A stretch of DNA of 64,000 bases from contig NZ_CP042968.1 in the NCBI RefSeq assembly GCF_001693515.2, positions 1,240,001-1,304,000 of the forward strand, given 5' to 3'. The notes under the pieces are model-generated. The model was not told the origin of the DNA and ran no database searches. It saw only the letters and a list, made by a program, of their open reading frames with translations. Both the position numbers and the translations under genes were made by a program. Origin of the DNA: Bradyrhizobium paxllaeri (GTDB lineage: Bacteria > Pseudomonadota > Alphaproteobacteria > Rhizobiales > Xanthobacteraceae). Positions within the stretch are counted from its first letter, which is position 1, and the number at the start of each line of letters is the position of its first letter. Shown piece after piece: positions 51,419-60,682 of the stretch.

Positions 51419-52648
51419 ATGCCAGAAACACTGATCAAGGTCGATCTTACCAAATCGGCCTACGAGAACGACATGATCCACAACCGCTGGCACCCCGACA
51501 TCCCGATCGTGGCGTGGGTCAATCCCGGCGACGACTTCATCATCGAGACCTATGACTGGACCGGCGGATTCATCAAGAACAACGATTCCGCCGATGACGT
51601 GCGCGACATCGATCTGTCGATCGTGCACTTCCTGTCCGGCCCGATCGGCGTCAAGGGCGCTGAGCCCGGTGATCTGCTGGTGGTCGACCTGCTCGATGTC
51701 GGTCCGCTGAAGGAGAGCCTCTGGGGTTTTAACGGCTTCTTCTCCAAGCAGAATGGCGGCGGCTTCCTCACTGATCATTTCCCGCTGGCGCAGAAATCGA
51801 TCTGGGACATCAAGGGTCTCTACACGTCGTCGCGTCATGTGCCCGGCGTGAATTTTGCCGGCCTGATCCATCCCGGCCTGATCGGCTGTCTGCCCGATCC
51901 GAAACTGCTCGCGACCTGGAACGAGCGCGAGACCGCGCTGATCGCGACCAACCCAACGCGCGTCCCGGGTCTCGCCAATCCGCCGTTCGCCGCGACCGCG
52001 CATGCCGGCCGCGCCAAAGGCGATGCCAAGGCCAAGGTCGGCGCGGAGGGCGCGCGCACGGTGCCGCCGCGCGAGCATGGCGGCAATTGCGACATCAAGG
52101 ATCTATCGCGCGGCTCAAAGATCTTCTTCCCGGTCTATGTGCCGGGCGGCGGCCTCTCGATGGGCGATCTGCATTTCAGCCAAGGTGACGGCGAGATCAC
52201 CTTCTGCGGCGCGATCGAAATGGCCGGTTGGCTACATCTGAAGGTCGAAATCATCAAGGACGGCGTTGCCAAATACGGCATCAAGAATCCTGTGTTCAAG
52301 CCGTCGCCGATCACGCCGAACTACAAGGACTATCTGATCTTCGAGGGCATCTCGGTGGATGAAGCCGGCAAGCAGCATTACCTCGACGTCCACATCGCCT
52401 ATCGCCAGGCCTGTCTGAACGCGATCGAGTACCTGAAGAAGTTCGGTTACTCCGGCGCGCAGGCCTATTCGATCCTCGGCACCGCGCCGTGCCAGGGTCA
52501 CATCTCAGGCGTGGTTGACGTGCCGAACGCCTGCGCCACGCTGTGGCTGCCGACGGAGATCTTCGACTTCGACATCATGCCGTCGTCGGCCGGTCCCATC
52601 AAACATATCACGGGCGACATCCAGATGCCGATCTCGCCGGACAAGTGA
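51419..52648 (+). CDS. fmdA: Formamidase FmdA (acetamidase/formamidase family)
   Basis: A 409-residue cytosolic formamidase, which hydrolyses formamide to formate and ammonia. Family marks are NRWHPDIPIVAWVNPGDDF, GPIGVKGAEPGDLLVVDLLD, REHGGNCDIKDLSRGSKIFF, VPGGGLSMGDLHFSQGDGEI and AYSILGTAPCQGHISGVVDV. The length equals that of Methylophilus FmdA. AAAGGGGAGC precedes the ATG. The gene lies directly behind the importer, so imported formamide would feed straight into it. Confidence 0.94.
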   Translation: MPETLIKVDLTKSAYENDMIHNRWHPDIPIVAWVNPGDDFIIETYDWTGGFIKNNDSADDVRDIDLSIVHFLSGPIGVKGAEPGDLLVVDLLDVGPLKESLWGFNGFFSKQNGGGFLTDHFPLAQKSIWDIKGLYTSSRHVPGVNFAGLIHPGLIGCLPDPKLLATWNERETALIATNPTRVPGLANPPFAATAHAGRAKGDAKAKVGAEGARTVPPREHGGNCDIKDLSRGSKIFFPVYVPGGGLSMGDLHFSQGDGEITFCGAIEMAGWLHLKVEIIKDGVAKYGIKNPVFKPSPITPNYKDYLIFEGISVDEAGKQHYLDVHIAYRQACLNAIEYLKKFGYSGAQAYSILGTAPCQGHISGVVDVPNACATLWLPTEIFDFDIMPSSAGPIKHITGDIQMPISPDK

Positions 52649-52748
52649 TCCCTGCGCGAGAAAGATGCGGGTCGGCTTAAGCGTGCCGGCCGCCCCGCAT
52701 CCGCCATTCGCGAAATTCTCCTTCGAACTATTCGCGCAAGGAAACCAG

Positions 52749-53096
52749 ATGCCCGTCTACGAATATCTCTGCAACGATTGCGGTCCGTTTACGGACATAC
52801 GGCCGATGTCCGAATATGACGAACCGCAGGACTGCCCGCGCTGCGACAATGAATCGCCGCGGGTGATCCTGACCGCGCCGGCGTTCTTCTGCATGCCATC
52901 CGACAAGCGCAAGGCGATCGCCACCAACGAGCGCAGCGCCCACGCGCCGAAAACGGTTGCCGAATACAAGGCTTCGCACGGCCCCGGTTGCGGCTGCTGT
53001 TCAACCGGCAAGAAGAAGCCGGGCCGGCTGATGACCAAGACAAAGAGCGGCGCGAAGGGTTTTCCGACCGCGCGGCCATGGATGATCAGCCACTAG
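52749..53096 (+). CDS. fmdB: FmdB-family zinc-ribbon protein
   Basis: A 115-residue protein with the FmdB zinc ribbon: [20 protein letters not shown] and CPRC, giving Cys8, Cys11, Cys29 and Cys32. A further cysteine cluster, [17 protein letters not shown], lies near residue 85. FmdB was described as a regulator linked to amide genes in Methylophilus, and its mode of action is unsettled. The position between fmdA and amiE supports the name. Confidence 0.9.
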   Translation: MPVYEYLCNDCGPFTDIRPMSEYDEPQDCPRCDNESPRVILTAPAFFCMPSDKRKAIATNERSAHAPKTVAEYKASHGPGCGCCSTGKKKPGRLMTKTKSGAKGFPTARPWMISH

Positions 53097-53140
53097 CAGC
53101 GCGATCCGTCAAACCCAAACCAGAACAAGAGGCGAGTCCC

Positions 53141-54181
53141 ATGCTTCACGGTGATATTTCTTCCAGCAACGACACGGTCGGCGTCGCAGTCGTCAATTAC
53201 AAGATGCCGCGCCTGCACACCAAGGCCGAAGTGCTCGACAACGCCCGCAAGATCGCCGACATGATCGTCGGCATGAAGCTCGGCCTGCCGGGCATGGACC
53301 TCGTGATCTTCCCGGAATATTCCACCCACGGCATCATGTACGACTCCAAGGAGATGTACGAGACCGCGTCATCGGTGCCGGGTGAAGAGACTGCGATCTT
53401 CGCCGAAGCCTGCCGCAAGGCCAAGGTGTGGGGCGTGTTCTCGCTGACCGGCGAGCGCCATGAAGAGCATCCCAACAAGGCGCCGTACAACACCCTGATC
53501 CTGATGAACGACAAGGGCGAGATCGTTCAGAAGTATCGCAAGATCATGCCGTGGGTGCCGATCGAGGGCTGGTATCCCGGCAAGTGCACCTATGTCTCCG
53601 AGGGGCCGAAGGGCCTGAAGATCAGCCTGATCATCTGCGATGACGGCAATTATCCGGAGATCTGGCGTGACTGCGCCATGAAGGGCGCCGAGCTGATCGT
53701 GCGCTGCCAGGGCTACATGTATCCGGCCAAGGAGCAGCAGGTGCTGATTTCCAAGGCGATGGCCTGGGCCAACAACGTCTATGTCGCGGTCGCCAACGCC
53801 GCCGGCTTCGACGGCGTCTATTCCTATTTCGGCCACTCCGCGATCATCGGTTTTGACGGCCGCACATTGGGCGAAACGGGCGAAGAGGAATACGGCATCC
53901 AGTATGCGGCGCTGTCGAAACATCTGATCCGCGACGCCCGCCGCAACAACCAGTCGCAGAACCATCTCTTCAAGCTCTTGCATCGCGGCTACACCGGCAA
54001 AATCAACTCCGGCGAAGACGCAAAGGGCGTCGCCGAGTGCCCCTACGATTTCTATGCGAAGTGGATCGCAGACCCCGAAGGCACCCGTGAAATGGTCGAG
54101 GCGCTCACGCGGCCGACCGTCGGCACTGACGAATGCCCGATCGATGGCATCCCGAACGAGCTGACGCGTAGCAATTACTAG
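53141..54181 (+). CDS. amiE: Aliphatic amidase AmiE
   Basis: A 346-residue nitrilase-superfamily amidase, the same length as the Pseudomonas enzyme, hydrolysing acetamide, propionamide and similar amides to acid and ammonia. The triad residues fall at the usual places: Glu59 in [11 protein letters not shown], Lys134 in [10 protein letters not shown] and Cys166 in [15 protein letters not shown]. The N-terminus [20 protein letters not shown] is typical. Note that no amiC/amiR pair is near; the sensor fusion and response regulator at 41864-46151 may take that role. Confidence 0.95.
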   Translation: MLHGDISSSNDTVGVAVVNYKMPRLHTKAEVLDNARKIADMIVGMKLGLPGMDLVIFPEYSTHGIMYDSKEMYETASSVPGEETAIFAEACRKAKVWGVFSLTGERHEEHPNKAPYNTLILMNDKGEIVQKYRKIMPWVPIEGWYPGKCTYVSEGPKGLKISLIICDDGNYPEIWRDCAMKGAELIVRCQGYMYPAKEQQVLISKAMAWANNVYVAVANAAGFDGVYSYFGHSAIIGFDGRTLGETGEEEYGIQYAALSKHLIRDARRNNQSQNHLFKLLHRGYTGKINSGEDAKGVAECPYDFYAKWIADPEGTREMVEALTRPTVGTDECPIDGIPNELTRSNY

Positions 54182-54398
54182 AGCCGCAGCGCCATCCACC
54201 GGCGTCGTTTAGCCTCTGGGGCAGGCCAAGGCGACCAGTTTTGCTCTGGACCTGACGTCAGGTGGGGACGCTGCGACAGACGTGTCCGGAATTATGCCCT
54301 GAGCATCCTGGCCGCAGGATCACCGGCGCCCAAGCGGCGCCACGGGGCTTTCCCATTCTTGCCGACTCCTTGGCGCAAGATTTGCTTAACTTGCATCG

Positions 54399-55217
54399 AT
54401 GGAGGCCTTTTTGGCAGGCAAGCTGGCAAATACCTGGAAGATGGGAGCCAACCTCGGCTGGGCCGACCAAGCTCGCTTTGGCGCCATGCTGATGCCCGAC
54501 GAGAAGGCGCGGGGAGGCGGCCCGGCGCCGCTCTTCCAAGGCCTTTCCGCGGCGGAAATCCAGCAGGTCGTCAGCGCCAGCAAGCACAAGGTCTACTACC
54601 GTGGTGCGCAGGTCTTCAGTCAGGGCAGCCCGCAGGACGGTATCTATCTGGTCGAGAGCGGGCGCATCCGCGTCTTCTACATCGGCCCTTCTGGACGCGA
54701 AATCACGTTGGCCTATTGGCATCCCGGCAATTTCGTCGGGGGTCCCGACGTGTTCAATCGAGGGATTCACGTCTGGTCAGGCGCGGCTGCGATCAACAGT
54801 TCCGTCCTGCATCTACCCGGAGACGTGCTGCGTCAGATGGTCCTGAAAATCCCTGCGTTGGCGCTGGGCATCATCGAAGGTCTCAGCTTCAAGGGACGCT
54901 GCTATTCCTCGCTGGCGCAGATGCTCGGCACGCGCTCGCCAACGGAGCGGCTCGCTCATCTGCTGCTGCACTTGACGGACCTTTACGGCGTCAAAGAGCA
55001 CGGCGGCACATTGATCGCAGCCTCATTCACCCATGCCGACCTTGCGAACATGGTAGGCGTGACACGCCAATGGGTGACCATCACGCTCAAGCGTCTTACC
55101 GAGATGGGGGCGCTCGATACGCACGGGACCAACATCCTGATCAAGGATACCGCGCCGCTGGCAAAAATGCGCGACGGCAAGACCGCCAGGACTGGTCTTC
55201 AGGACGACGCAGACTGA
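54399..55217 (+). CDS. Crp/Fnr-family transcriptional regulator
   Basis: A 272-residue regulator with a cyclic-nucleotide-type sensor fold (residues ~45-165: LFQGLSAAEIQQVVSASKHK, PQDGIYLVESGRIRVFYIGP) and a C-terminal winged helix (FTHADLANMVGVTRQWVTIT). There are no N-terminal FNR-type cysteines. The recognition helix lacks the E-x-x-S-R residues that read TTGAT half-sites, so it should bind a different sequence. It follows amiE after 217 bases and could govern the amide operon, the sulfatase operon that comes next, or both. The start at 54399 leaves a long N-terminal arm; later ATGs exist. Confidence 0.88.
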   Translation: MEAFLAGKLANTWKMGANLGWADQARFGAMLMPDEKARGGGPAPLFQGLSAAEIQQVVSASKHKVYYRGAQVFSQGSPQDGIYLVESGRIRVFYIGPSGREITLAYWHPGNFVGGPDVFNRGIHVWSGAAAINSSVLHLPGDVLRQMVLKIPALALGIIEGLSFKGRCYSSLAQMLGTRSPTERLAHLLLHLTDLYGVKEHGGTLIAASFTHADLANMVGVTRQWVTITLKRLTEMGALDTHGTNILIKDTAPLAKMRDGKTARTGLQDDAD

Positions 55218-55631
55218 CAACCGGTAACGTGTCGGTTCGACTTGAAACGGCGAGCTCACTTGCTCGGACGGGCGTCATGTCGCTCAATATTTCATCAGAA
55301 AGTACGCCGGATCCGGCTAATTCTTGAGCAGTCGGAGTTTTTCGGCAAGGATTTGCGTGCCACCGCCGTTCCTTGTTTTAAGAAATCCTTTCCAAGCCCA
55401 GAACTCACGTCAAGCACGGCAATTCGGTCGTCTTGAGGGTTTCGCGAGTGGGCATCACAGCCGCCGTTTCTTCCTTCGTAAATTCGGTGCGTCGCATGCG
55501 GCGGACAGGGACAACCTGTCGCGCAGGCAGGGTGCAAACTGGCTTGGCCCTTGCACCCCCGATCGCGCCGAGCGCAGCCCAACGGCGGGCCGCCATCCAG
55601 CAAACCCGCGTCAATTTAAGGGGTTAACGTG
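55218..55631. other. 414-base intergenic region without a convincing gene
   Basis: Short open frames occur on both strands, but none has a ribosome site or protein-like composition. The only feature noted is the possible sigma-54-type element at 55539-55555. This is the promoter region of the sulfatase operon. Confidence 0.6.
55539..55555 (+). promoter_or_regulatory. Possible sigma-54-type -24/-12 promoter (CTGGCTTGGCCCTTGCA)
   Basis: GG at 55541 and GC at 55553 are separated by exactly ten bases, and the -12 part reads TTGCA. The usual ACG after TGGC is missing. A start site would fall near 55566, 66 bases before the ATG at 55632. In GC-rich DNA a chance match is possible. Confidence 0.3.
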
Positions 55632-57068
55632 ATGAACGTCACCACACTCGTGTCTTGCGGTTCAAAGGTCGCCCCCTGGTGCGTGGCGGTGGCACTTATG
55701 CTCTCCTCCGGAGATTTGCGCGCGCAGGTGTTGGAGATCGGCATCGGCACGCAGAACACGACGACAAATACGGTGACTGGCGGGGTCGTTATCAAGGAGC
55801 TTGGTCTTCTCGAGAAGAACCTGCCGAAGACCGGAAAGTACAAGGATTTCCAATACAAACTCAACTGGCAGAACGCGACGTCAGGTCCGCCGATTACCAA
55901 CGGCATGATGGCCAACAACATCCAGATCGGGATGATGGGTGACTATCCGTTGATGGTGAACGGCGCAACCGGCCAGACCACCAACAATCCGACGCAGCTG
56001 GTTGCCATCATCGCCTATAACGCCGTCGGCGGCGGCAATGGCATCGTCGTTCACAAGGACTCGCCGTTCTACGAACTCTCCGATCTCAAGGGCAAGAACG
56101 TCTCGGTGCCGTTCGGCTCCGCCGCGCACGGCATGATGCTGACTTCGCTGCAGAAGAAAGGATTGCCACCGGACTTCTGGAGCCTCGTCTCGCAGTCGCC
56201 GGAAGTCGGCACTACCAATCTGCAGGAGAAGCGCATCGACGCCCACGGCGACTTCGTGCCCTTCGCCGAGCTGCTGCCGTTCAAGGGCTTTGCGCGCAAG
56301 ATCTATGACGGTGCCGAGACCAAGGTGCCAACCTTCCACGGCGTGACCGTGCGCAAGGATTTTGCCGAGAAGTATCCGGAGATCGTCACGGCCTATCTCA
56401 AGTCGCTGATCGAGGCGAATGAGTGGATGCGCAAGAATCCGAAGCTCGCCGCCGAGAAGATCGAGGAGTGGACCAAGATCAACAAGGAAGTGGTCTACAT
56501 CTTCCTCGGCCCCGGCGGCGTGCACACGCTTGATCCCACCATCAAGAAGCTGCTGATCGAATCGGCGAGCGGAAGCTACGCGATCCTGCAGAAGCTCAAC
56601 ATGATCAAGCCGCTCGATATGGGTGCCTGGATCAACGACAGCTACATCCGTGCCACCTACAAGGAGCTCGGGCTCGACTACGACAAGCAGATGGCGGCCT
56701 TCGACACCTACAACGTCACAGGCACCGACCCCGTCTGCAACGTGCCGGTCAACGATCCCAAGAAGGTCGGCGAAGTCTGGATCCAGGGCGGCGAAATCGT
56801 GCCGTTCTCCTCGCCGGTCTGCGCGCTGTTCGGCGTCAAGAAATTCACGAAGGAAGGCAAGAAGTTCAACGCGGTCTATCTCGTTGACCACGAGCTTGGC
56901 ATCAAGGTGTTTGCCGACGCCGCCTTCTACGCGGTCAAGCCCGACGCGAAGAATCCCGAGGTGGTGCCGTTCCTGCTGAAGAAGGACGCCGAGGCCTATG
57001 CCGCGAAGAACGGCGGCAAGCTCGCCACCTACACCGAAGCGCTCAACGCTATCAACGTCGGGCAATAG
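55632..57068 (+). CDS. ABC transporter substrate-binding protein with NosL-like C-terminal domain
   Basis: A 478-residue protein. After a signal peptide, residues ~35-345 form a nitrate/sulfonate/bicarbonate-type binding protein (ITNGMMANNIQIGMMGDYPL, LSDLKGKNVSVPFGSAAHGM, FHGVTVRKDFAEKYPEIVTA). Residues ~365-478 add a domain resembling the copper chaperone NosL: TDPVCNVPVNDPKKVGEVW (Cys369), SSPVCALFG (Cys397), AVYLVDHELGIKVFADAAFY and VPFLLKKDAEAYAAKNGG. Family members without the extra domain have about 320-340 residues. AAGGGGTTAAC precedes the ATG; a GTG one codon earlier is possible. The next two genes encode its permease and ATPase. Confidence 0.85.
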   Translation: MNVTTLVSCGSKVAPWCVAVALMLSSGDLRAQVLEIGIGTQNTTTNTVTGGVVIKELGLLEKNLPKTGKYKDFQYKLNWQNATSGPPITNGMMANNIQIGMMGDYPLMVNGATGQTTNNPTQLVAIIAYNAVGGGNGIVVHKDSPFYELSDLKGKNVSVPFGSAAHGMMLTSLQKKGLPPDFWSLVSQSPEVGTTNLQEKRIDAHGDFVPFAELLPFKGFARKIYDGAETKVPTFHGVTVRKDFAEKYPEIVTAYLKSLIEANEWMRKNPKLAAEKIEEWTKINKEVVYIFLGPGGVHTLDPTIKKLLIESASGSYAILQKLNMIKPLDMGAWINDSYIRATYKELGLDYDKQMAAFDTYNVTGTDPVCNVPVNDPKKVGEVWIQGGEIVPFSSPVCALFGVKKFTKEGKKFNAVYLVDHELGIKVFADAAFYAVKPDAKNPEVVPFLLKKDAEAYAAKNGGKLATYTEALNAINVGQ

Positions 57069-57077
57069 GGGCGCGCG

Positions 57078-58082
57078 ATGAGCAACATGGCGCGAGCGAA
57101 GGTTGTGGCAATCCCAATCCCGACAGGACAGATCGATCCGGAGCGGATCCTCGAGAGCACGATGACATCCACGCCTGAGAAGCCGCAAGTGCCGGTAACG
57201 GAAGGGCAGGCGGCGCCTGCGCCGGTTGCGGCCGAGCCGGAGGTGGTCCCTACCCTGTCGTTCCGTACCGTGGCGCGTTCGCTGCTCAAGCACATCACGC
57301 GCGACCGCATCATCTCGGTCCTGCTCGGCTGCATCTCGATCAGCGCGCTGTTCCTGGTCTGGTACCTCGGCACCAAGTACCGCTTCGAGTTCTACATCCG
57401 CTTCAAGAACGTGCCGACGCCGGCCGAGGTGTTCAACCAGCTGACCCAGGTCGGCCTGTCGAACAAGTACCTCGTCAACATCGCCATCAGCGTCAAGCGC
57501 ATCCTGACCGGATTCTTCATCGCGATCGCGATCGGCGTGCCGCTGGGACTTTTGATCGGCAAATACGAGCGGGTGCGTGACCTGTTCATGCCCTGCGTGG
57601 AAATCCTGCGCCCGATCCCCGCGATCGCCTGGGTGCCGATGTCAATCATGCTATGGCCGAACAACGAGGCGGCGATCGTCTTCATCACCTTCATCGGCGC
57701 GTTCTTCCCGATCCTGCTCAACACCATCCACGGCGTGCATTCGCTCGACGGCGTGCTGGTCCGCGCCGGCCGCTGTCTCGGCGCCAACGAGGCGCAGCTG
57801 TTCTGGAACGTGATCCTGCCCGGCTCGCTGCCGCATATCTTCACCGGGCTTGCGGTCGGCATGGGCGTCGCCTGGGTGTCGCTGATTGCGGCCGAGATGA
57901 TCTCCGGCCAGTTCGGCGTCGGCTACTTCACCTGGGAAGCCTATTCGCTGGTCGACTATCCCGCGATCATGCTCGGCATGATCACGATCGGCGTGCTGGG
58001 TCTCGCCTGCAGCGGCGTCATCCGCATGGTCGGCGTGCTCCTGATGCCGTGGCTCGCCTACGCACCCGGAGGCAGGAAATGA
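57078..58082 (+). CDS. ABC transporter permease (SsuC/TauC/NrtB type)
   Basis: A 334-residue permease. A proline-rich cytosolic N-terminus of ~75 residues is unusual in length; six membrane helices follow. The EAA loop that contacts the ATPase is VRAGRCLGANEAQLFWNVIL with the usual ILPGSLPHIFTGLAVGMGVA continuation. The family takes up sulfonates, sulfate esters, taurine, nitrate or similar anions. It starts nine bases after the binding-protein stop. Confidence 0.92.
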   Translation: MSNMARAKVVAIPIPTGQIDPERILESTMTSTPEKPQVPVTEGQAAPAPVAAEPEVVPTLSFRTVARSLLKHITRDRIISVLLGCISISALFLVWYLGTKYRFEFYIRFKNVPTPAEVFNQLTQVGLSNKYLVNIAISVKRILTGFFIAIAIGVPLGLLIGKYERVRDLFMPCVEILRPIPAIAWVPMSIMLWPNNEAAIVFITFIGAFFPILLNTIHGVHSLDGVLVRAGRCLGANEAQLFWNVILPGSLPHIFTGLAVGMGVAWVSLIAAEMISGQFGVGYFTWEAYSLVDYPAIMLGMITIGVLGLACSGVIRMVGVLLMPWLAYAPGGRK

Positions 58083-58957
58083 GCGTCGCAGAAGCACATG
58101 CGGAAGCCGCCAGGGGTTTCATCGACGTCCGCAACATAGGCGTGACCTTCGGCCGTGCTGAAAGCGAAGTTGTCGCCGTCAAGGAAGTCTCGATCAACGT
58201 GCAGCCCGGCGAGTTCGTTTCGCTGATCGGCCCATCCGGCTGCGGCAAGTCGACGTTGCTCAGCATCGTCGCCGGCTTCGTCAAGCCGACGAAAGGGGCG
58301 GCGCTGCTCGACGGCAAGAAGATCACGAAGCCGGGTTCGGACCGCGGCGTCGTGTTCCAGCAATACTCGCTGTTTCCCTGGCTCTCGGTGCGAAAGAACG
58401 TCGAGTTCGGCCTGAAGATGGCCGGCGTCGACCAGAACAAGCGCCTCACGACGGCGCGCTCGCTGCTCGATCTGGCGGGGCTGCTCTCGTTCGAGAACCA
58501 TTATCCCGACCAGCTCTCGGGCGGCATGAAGCAGCGCATCGGCATCGTGCGAGCGCTGGCGACCAGCCCGCAGGTGCTGCTGATGGACGAGCCGTTCGGC
58601 GCGCTCGATACGCAAACACGCGTCGTGATGCAGGAGATCCTGACCAACATCTGGCAGCAGTTCCGCATCTCGGTGCTGTTCATCACCCATGACATCGAGG
58701 AGTCGATCTTCCTGTCAGACCGAATCTACGTGATGACGGCGCGGCCGGGAAGGATCAAGGCGGAGATCAAGGTGCCGCTGCCGCGGCCGCGCACACCCGA
58801 AATGACGGATACGCCGGAGTTCATGAACCTGGTTCAGGAGCTCAAGGGGCTGATCCGCGAAGAATCGCTCGCCGCCATGGCCCCGGAGATCAAGGACCGC
58901 GGTCTGTCCGGTTTTGGAATGAAGGTGGGACCGAAAGGAGTGGGCGAACTCTACTGA
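58079..58957 (+). CDS. ABC transporter ATPase (SsuB/TauB/NrtD type)
   Basis: A 292-residue ATPase that begins at the ATGA overlap with the permease gene. Walker A is LIGPSGCGKSTLLSIVAG, the Q-loop GVVFQQYSLFPWLSV, the signature LSGGMKQRIGIVRAL, Walker B VLLMDEPFGALDTQTR and the H-loop LFITHDIEESIFLSDR. The C-terminal ~40 residues (GLSGFGMKVGPKGVGELY) extend beyond the usual end. Confidence 0.94.
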   Translation: MSVAEAHAEAARGFIDVRNIGVTFGRAESEVVAVKEVSINVQPGEFVSLIGPSGCGKSTLLSIVAGFVKPTKGAALLDGKKITKPGSDRGVVFQQYSLFPWLSVRKNVEFGLKMAGVDQNKRLTTARSLLDLAGLLSFENHYPDQLSGGMKQRIGIVRALATSPQVLLMDEPFGALDTQTRVVMQEILTNIWQQFRISVLFITHDIEESIFLSDRIYVMTARPGRIKAEIKVPLPRPRTPEMTDTPEFMNLVQELKGLIREESLAAMAPEIKDRGLSGFGMKVGPKGVGELY

Positions 58958-59069
58958 CACATCGAACTCGCTGCCGGGAGGGAGCGAAACAACAATTCGA
59001 GGAAAATGACGCGCGACCCGCGTCGTTAAGGGATTGGTGCATCCTGGCGCCAATCGATCGGAGCGATCT

Positions 59070-59132
59070 ATGGCAAGGAAACCAAGCATTCTTCATGCCA
59101 ACAACCCCGGCATGGCTGAGCTCGGCGCGCCG
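59070..59132 (+). pseudogene. Vestigial duplicate of the sulfatase N-terminus
   Basis: ATGGCAAGGAAACCAAGCAT here matches ATGGCCAAGAAACCAAACAT at 59300, the start of the sulfatase. The reading continues as MARKPSILHANNPGMAELGA beside the sulfatase MAKKPNILFFHVDNLGMGEL, with a small deletion, and the likeness then stops. The metal-binding aspartate region is broken, so this is a remnant of a tandem copy; the frame runs on to 59276 without sulfatase features. Confidence 0.65.
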
Positions 59133-59299
59133 CTTGCAGCAGTATGGCGCAGGCTCTGGGCGATCTTTGGCAGCAGATACCGACCCGAACGGCACTACAT
59201 GCGCGGACCAGGTCCGAAATGGCAGGAGAGCCATTCCGCAAGTCCCGCGCAACCGAAGATCAAAGACCCGGCGTGAATAGCGCCACCAACGGAGTTACT

Positions 59300-60664
59300 A
59301 TGGCCAAGAAACCAAACATTCTGTTCTTTCACGTCGACAACCTCGGCATGGGCGAACTCGGCTGCTATGGCGGCGGTCGCCTGCGCGGCGCCGACACCAA
59401 GCGGATGGACACGTTCGCGAAGGAAGGCATGAAGCTCACGCATTATGTCGTGGAGCCGCAGTGCACGCCGACCCGTTCGGCACTGATGACGGGACGCTTC
59501 CCGATCCGCTCGGGCAACCACACCATTGCGCTCGGCGGCAATGGCGGCGGCATCGTTACCTGGGAGCGCACCATTGCGTCGATCCTGGCGGAAGCCGGCT
59601 ATACCTCATCGATCTACGGCAAGTGGCACATCGGGGCCGAAGACGGTCGCTTCCCGACCGATCATGGTTTTGACGAATGGTACGGGCCGCTGCGCACCTA
59701 CGACGAATGCATGTGGCTGGAAGATCCGCACTACGATCCCGAGCGCGACGGCTACTCGCATATGCATGAGGGCGTGAAAGGCAAGGGCGCCTGGCCGATC
59801 AAGGACCAGCAGCTCACCATGGAAACCAAGAAGACCTGCGACCTCGAATACCAGAAGCGGGCCATCAAGTTCATGGAGAAGGCGGTCAAGGACGACAAGC
59901 CGTTCTACTGCTACTTCAACCACTCGCTGATGCATTTCCCGATGAGTCCGCGCGACGAGTTCGTGGGCAAGAGCGACAACGGCGACTGGGGCGACTGTCT
60001 GCTGATGCTCGACCACGACTTCGGCGTGCTGCTCGACACACTCGACCGGCTCGGCGTGCGTGACAACACCATCGTCGTGATGTGCGGCGACAACGGCGCC
60101 GAGGATCATCTGGCCGGCCGCGGCACCGGCGGCTTCTTCGACGGCTCCTACTTCTCCTCGGCCGAAGGCGGCATCCGCACGCCGCTGTTGATCCGCTGGC
60201 CCGACCATGTCCCGGCCGGCGTCGAGAGCAATGAGATGGTGCATGTCACCGACATGTTCACCACGCTCCTCAGGTTCGCCGGCTGCGAGCCGCCGAAGGA
60301 CCGCCTGATCGACGGCACCGATCAGACCGGCTTCTTCCTCGGCAAGCAGGAAGCGTCCAACCGCGAGTCCTGCATCGTCTGGCTCAAGGACGAGCTGCAC
60401 GCGGTGAAGTGGAAGGACTTCAAGATCAACTTCAAGCGCCAACAGCACTTCCACGACCCGGAGCTGCCGCTCGGCTTCGCCCGCATCACCCACCTGAAGG
60501 AAGACCCCAAGGAGCGTGAGGCCGTCAACCAGCGCTATGTGCGCTGGTGGGTGATGCAGCACGCCCACCGCGTGGTACGCGCGTTCGAGGACAGCGCGAA
60601 GAAGGAGGAACTGATTCCGCCCGGTGCGCCGCTCGACTTCGTGCCGAAGCAAAATCTTCGCTGA
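59300..60664 (+). CDS. Type I sulfatase, cytosolic
   Basis: A 454-residue type I sulfatase. The modification motif C55-T-P-T-R59 (in VEPQCTPTRSALMTGR) carries the cysteine that becomes formylglycine. Metal and substrate residues are visible in FFHVDNLGMGELGCYGG, YGKWHIGAEDGRFPTDHGFD, VVMCGDNGAEDHLAGRG and GGIRTPLLIRWPD. There is no signal peptide, so it should act on an imported sulfate ester inside the cell. GGAGTTACT precedes the ATG at 59300. The gene directly after it encodes the enzyme that makes formylglycine. Confidence 0.92.
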   Translation: MAKKPNILFFHVDNLGMGELGCYGGGRLRGADTKRMDTFAKEGMKLTHYVVEPQCTPTRSALMTGRFPIRSGNHTIALGGNGGGIVTWERTIASILAEAGYTSSIYGKWHIGAEDGRFPTDHGFDEWYGPLRTYDECMWLEDPHYDPERDGYSHMHEGVKGKGAWPIKDQQLTMETKKTCDLEYQKRAIKFMEKAVKDDKPFYCYFNHSLMHFPMSPRDEFVGKSDNGDWGDCLLMLDHDFGVLLDTLDRLGVRDNTIVVMCGDNGAEDHLAGRGTGGFFDGSYFSSAEGGIRTPLLIRWPDHVPAGVESNEMVHVTDMFTTLLRFAGCEPPKDRLIDGTDQTGFFLGKQEASNRESCIVWLKDELHAVKWKDFKINFKRQQHFHDPELPLGFARITHLKEDPKEREAVNQRYVRWWVMQHAHRVVRAFEDSAKKEELIPPGAPLDFVPKQNLR

Positions 60665-60682
60665 CCGGTTGAGAGCAGGGCC

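Noticed and set aside
54399..55217. The Crp/Fnr gene as the regulator acting at the FNR-type boxes of 1-12.5 kb
   Set aside because: Its recognition helix lacks the residues that read TTGAT half-sites, and the boxes are more than 40 kb away. A FixK or FnrN protein encoded elsewhere is more likely.
55242..55436. A 64-codon open frame in the gap before the sulfur operon
   Set aside because: No ribosome site, no protein-like composition, and it overlaps the region expected to hold the promoter.
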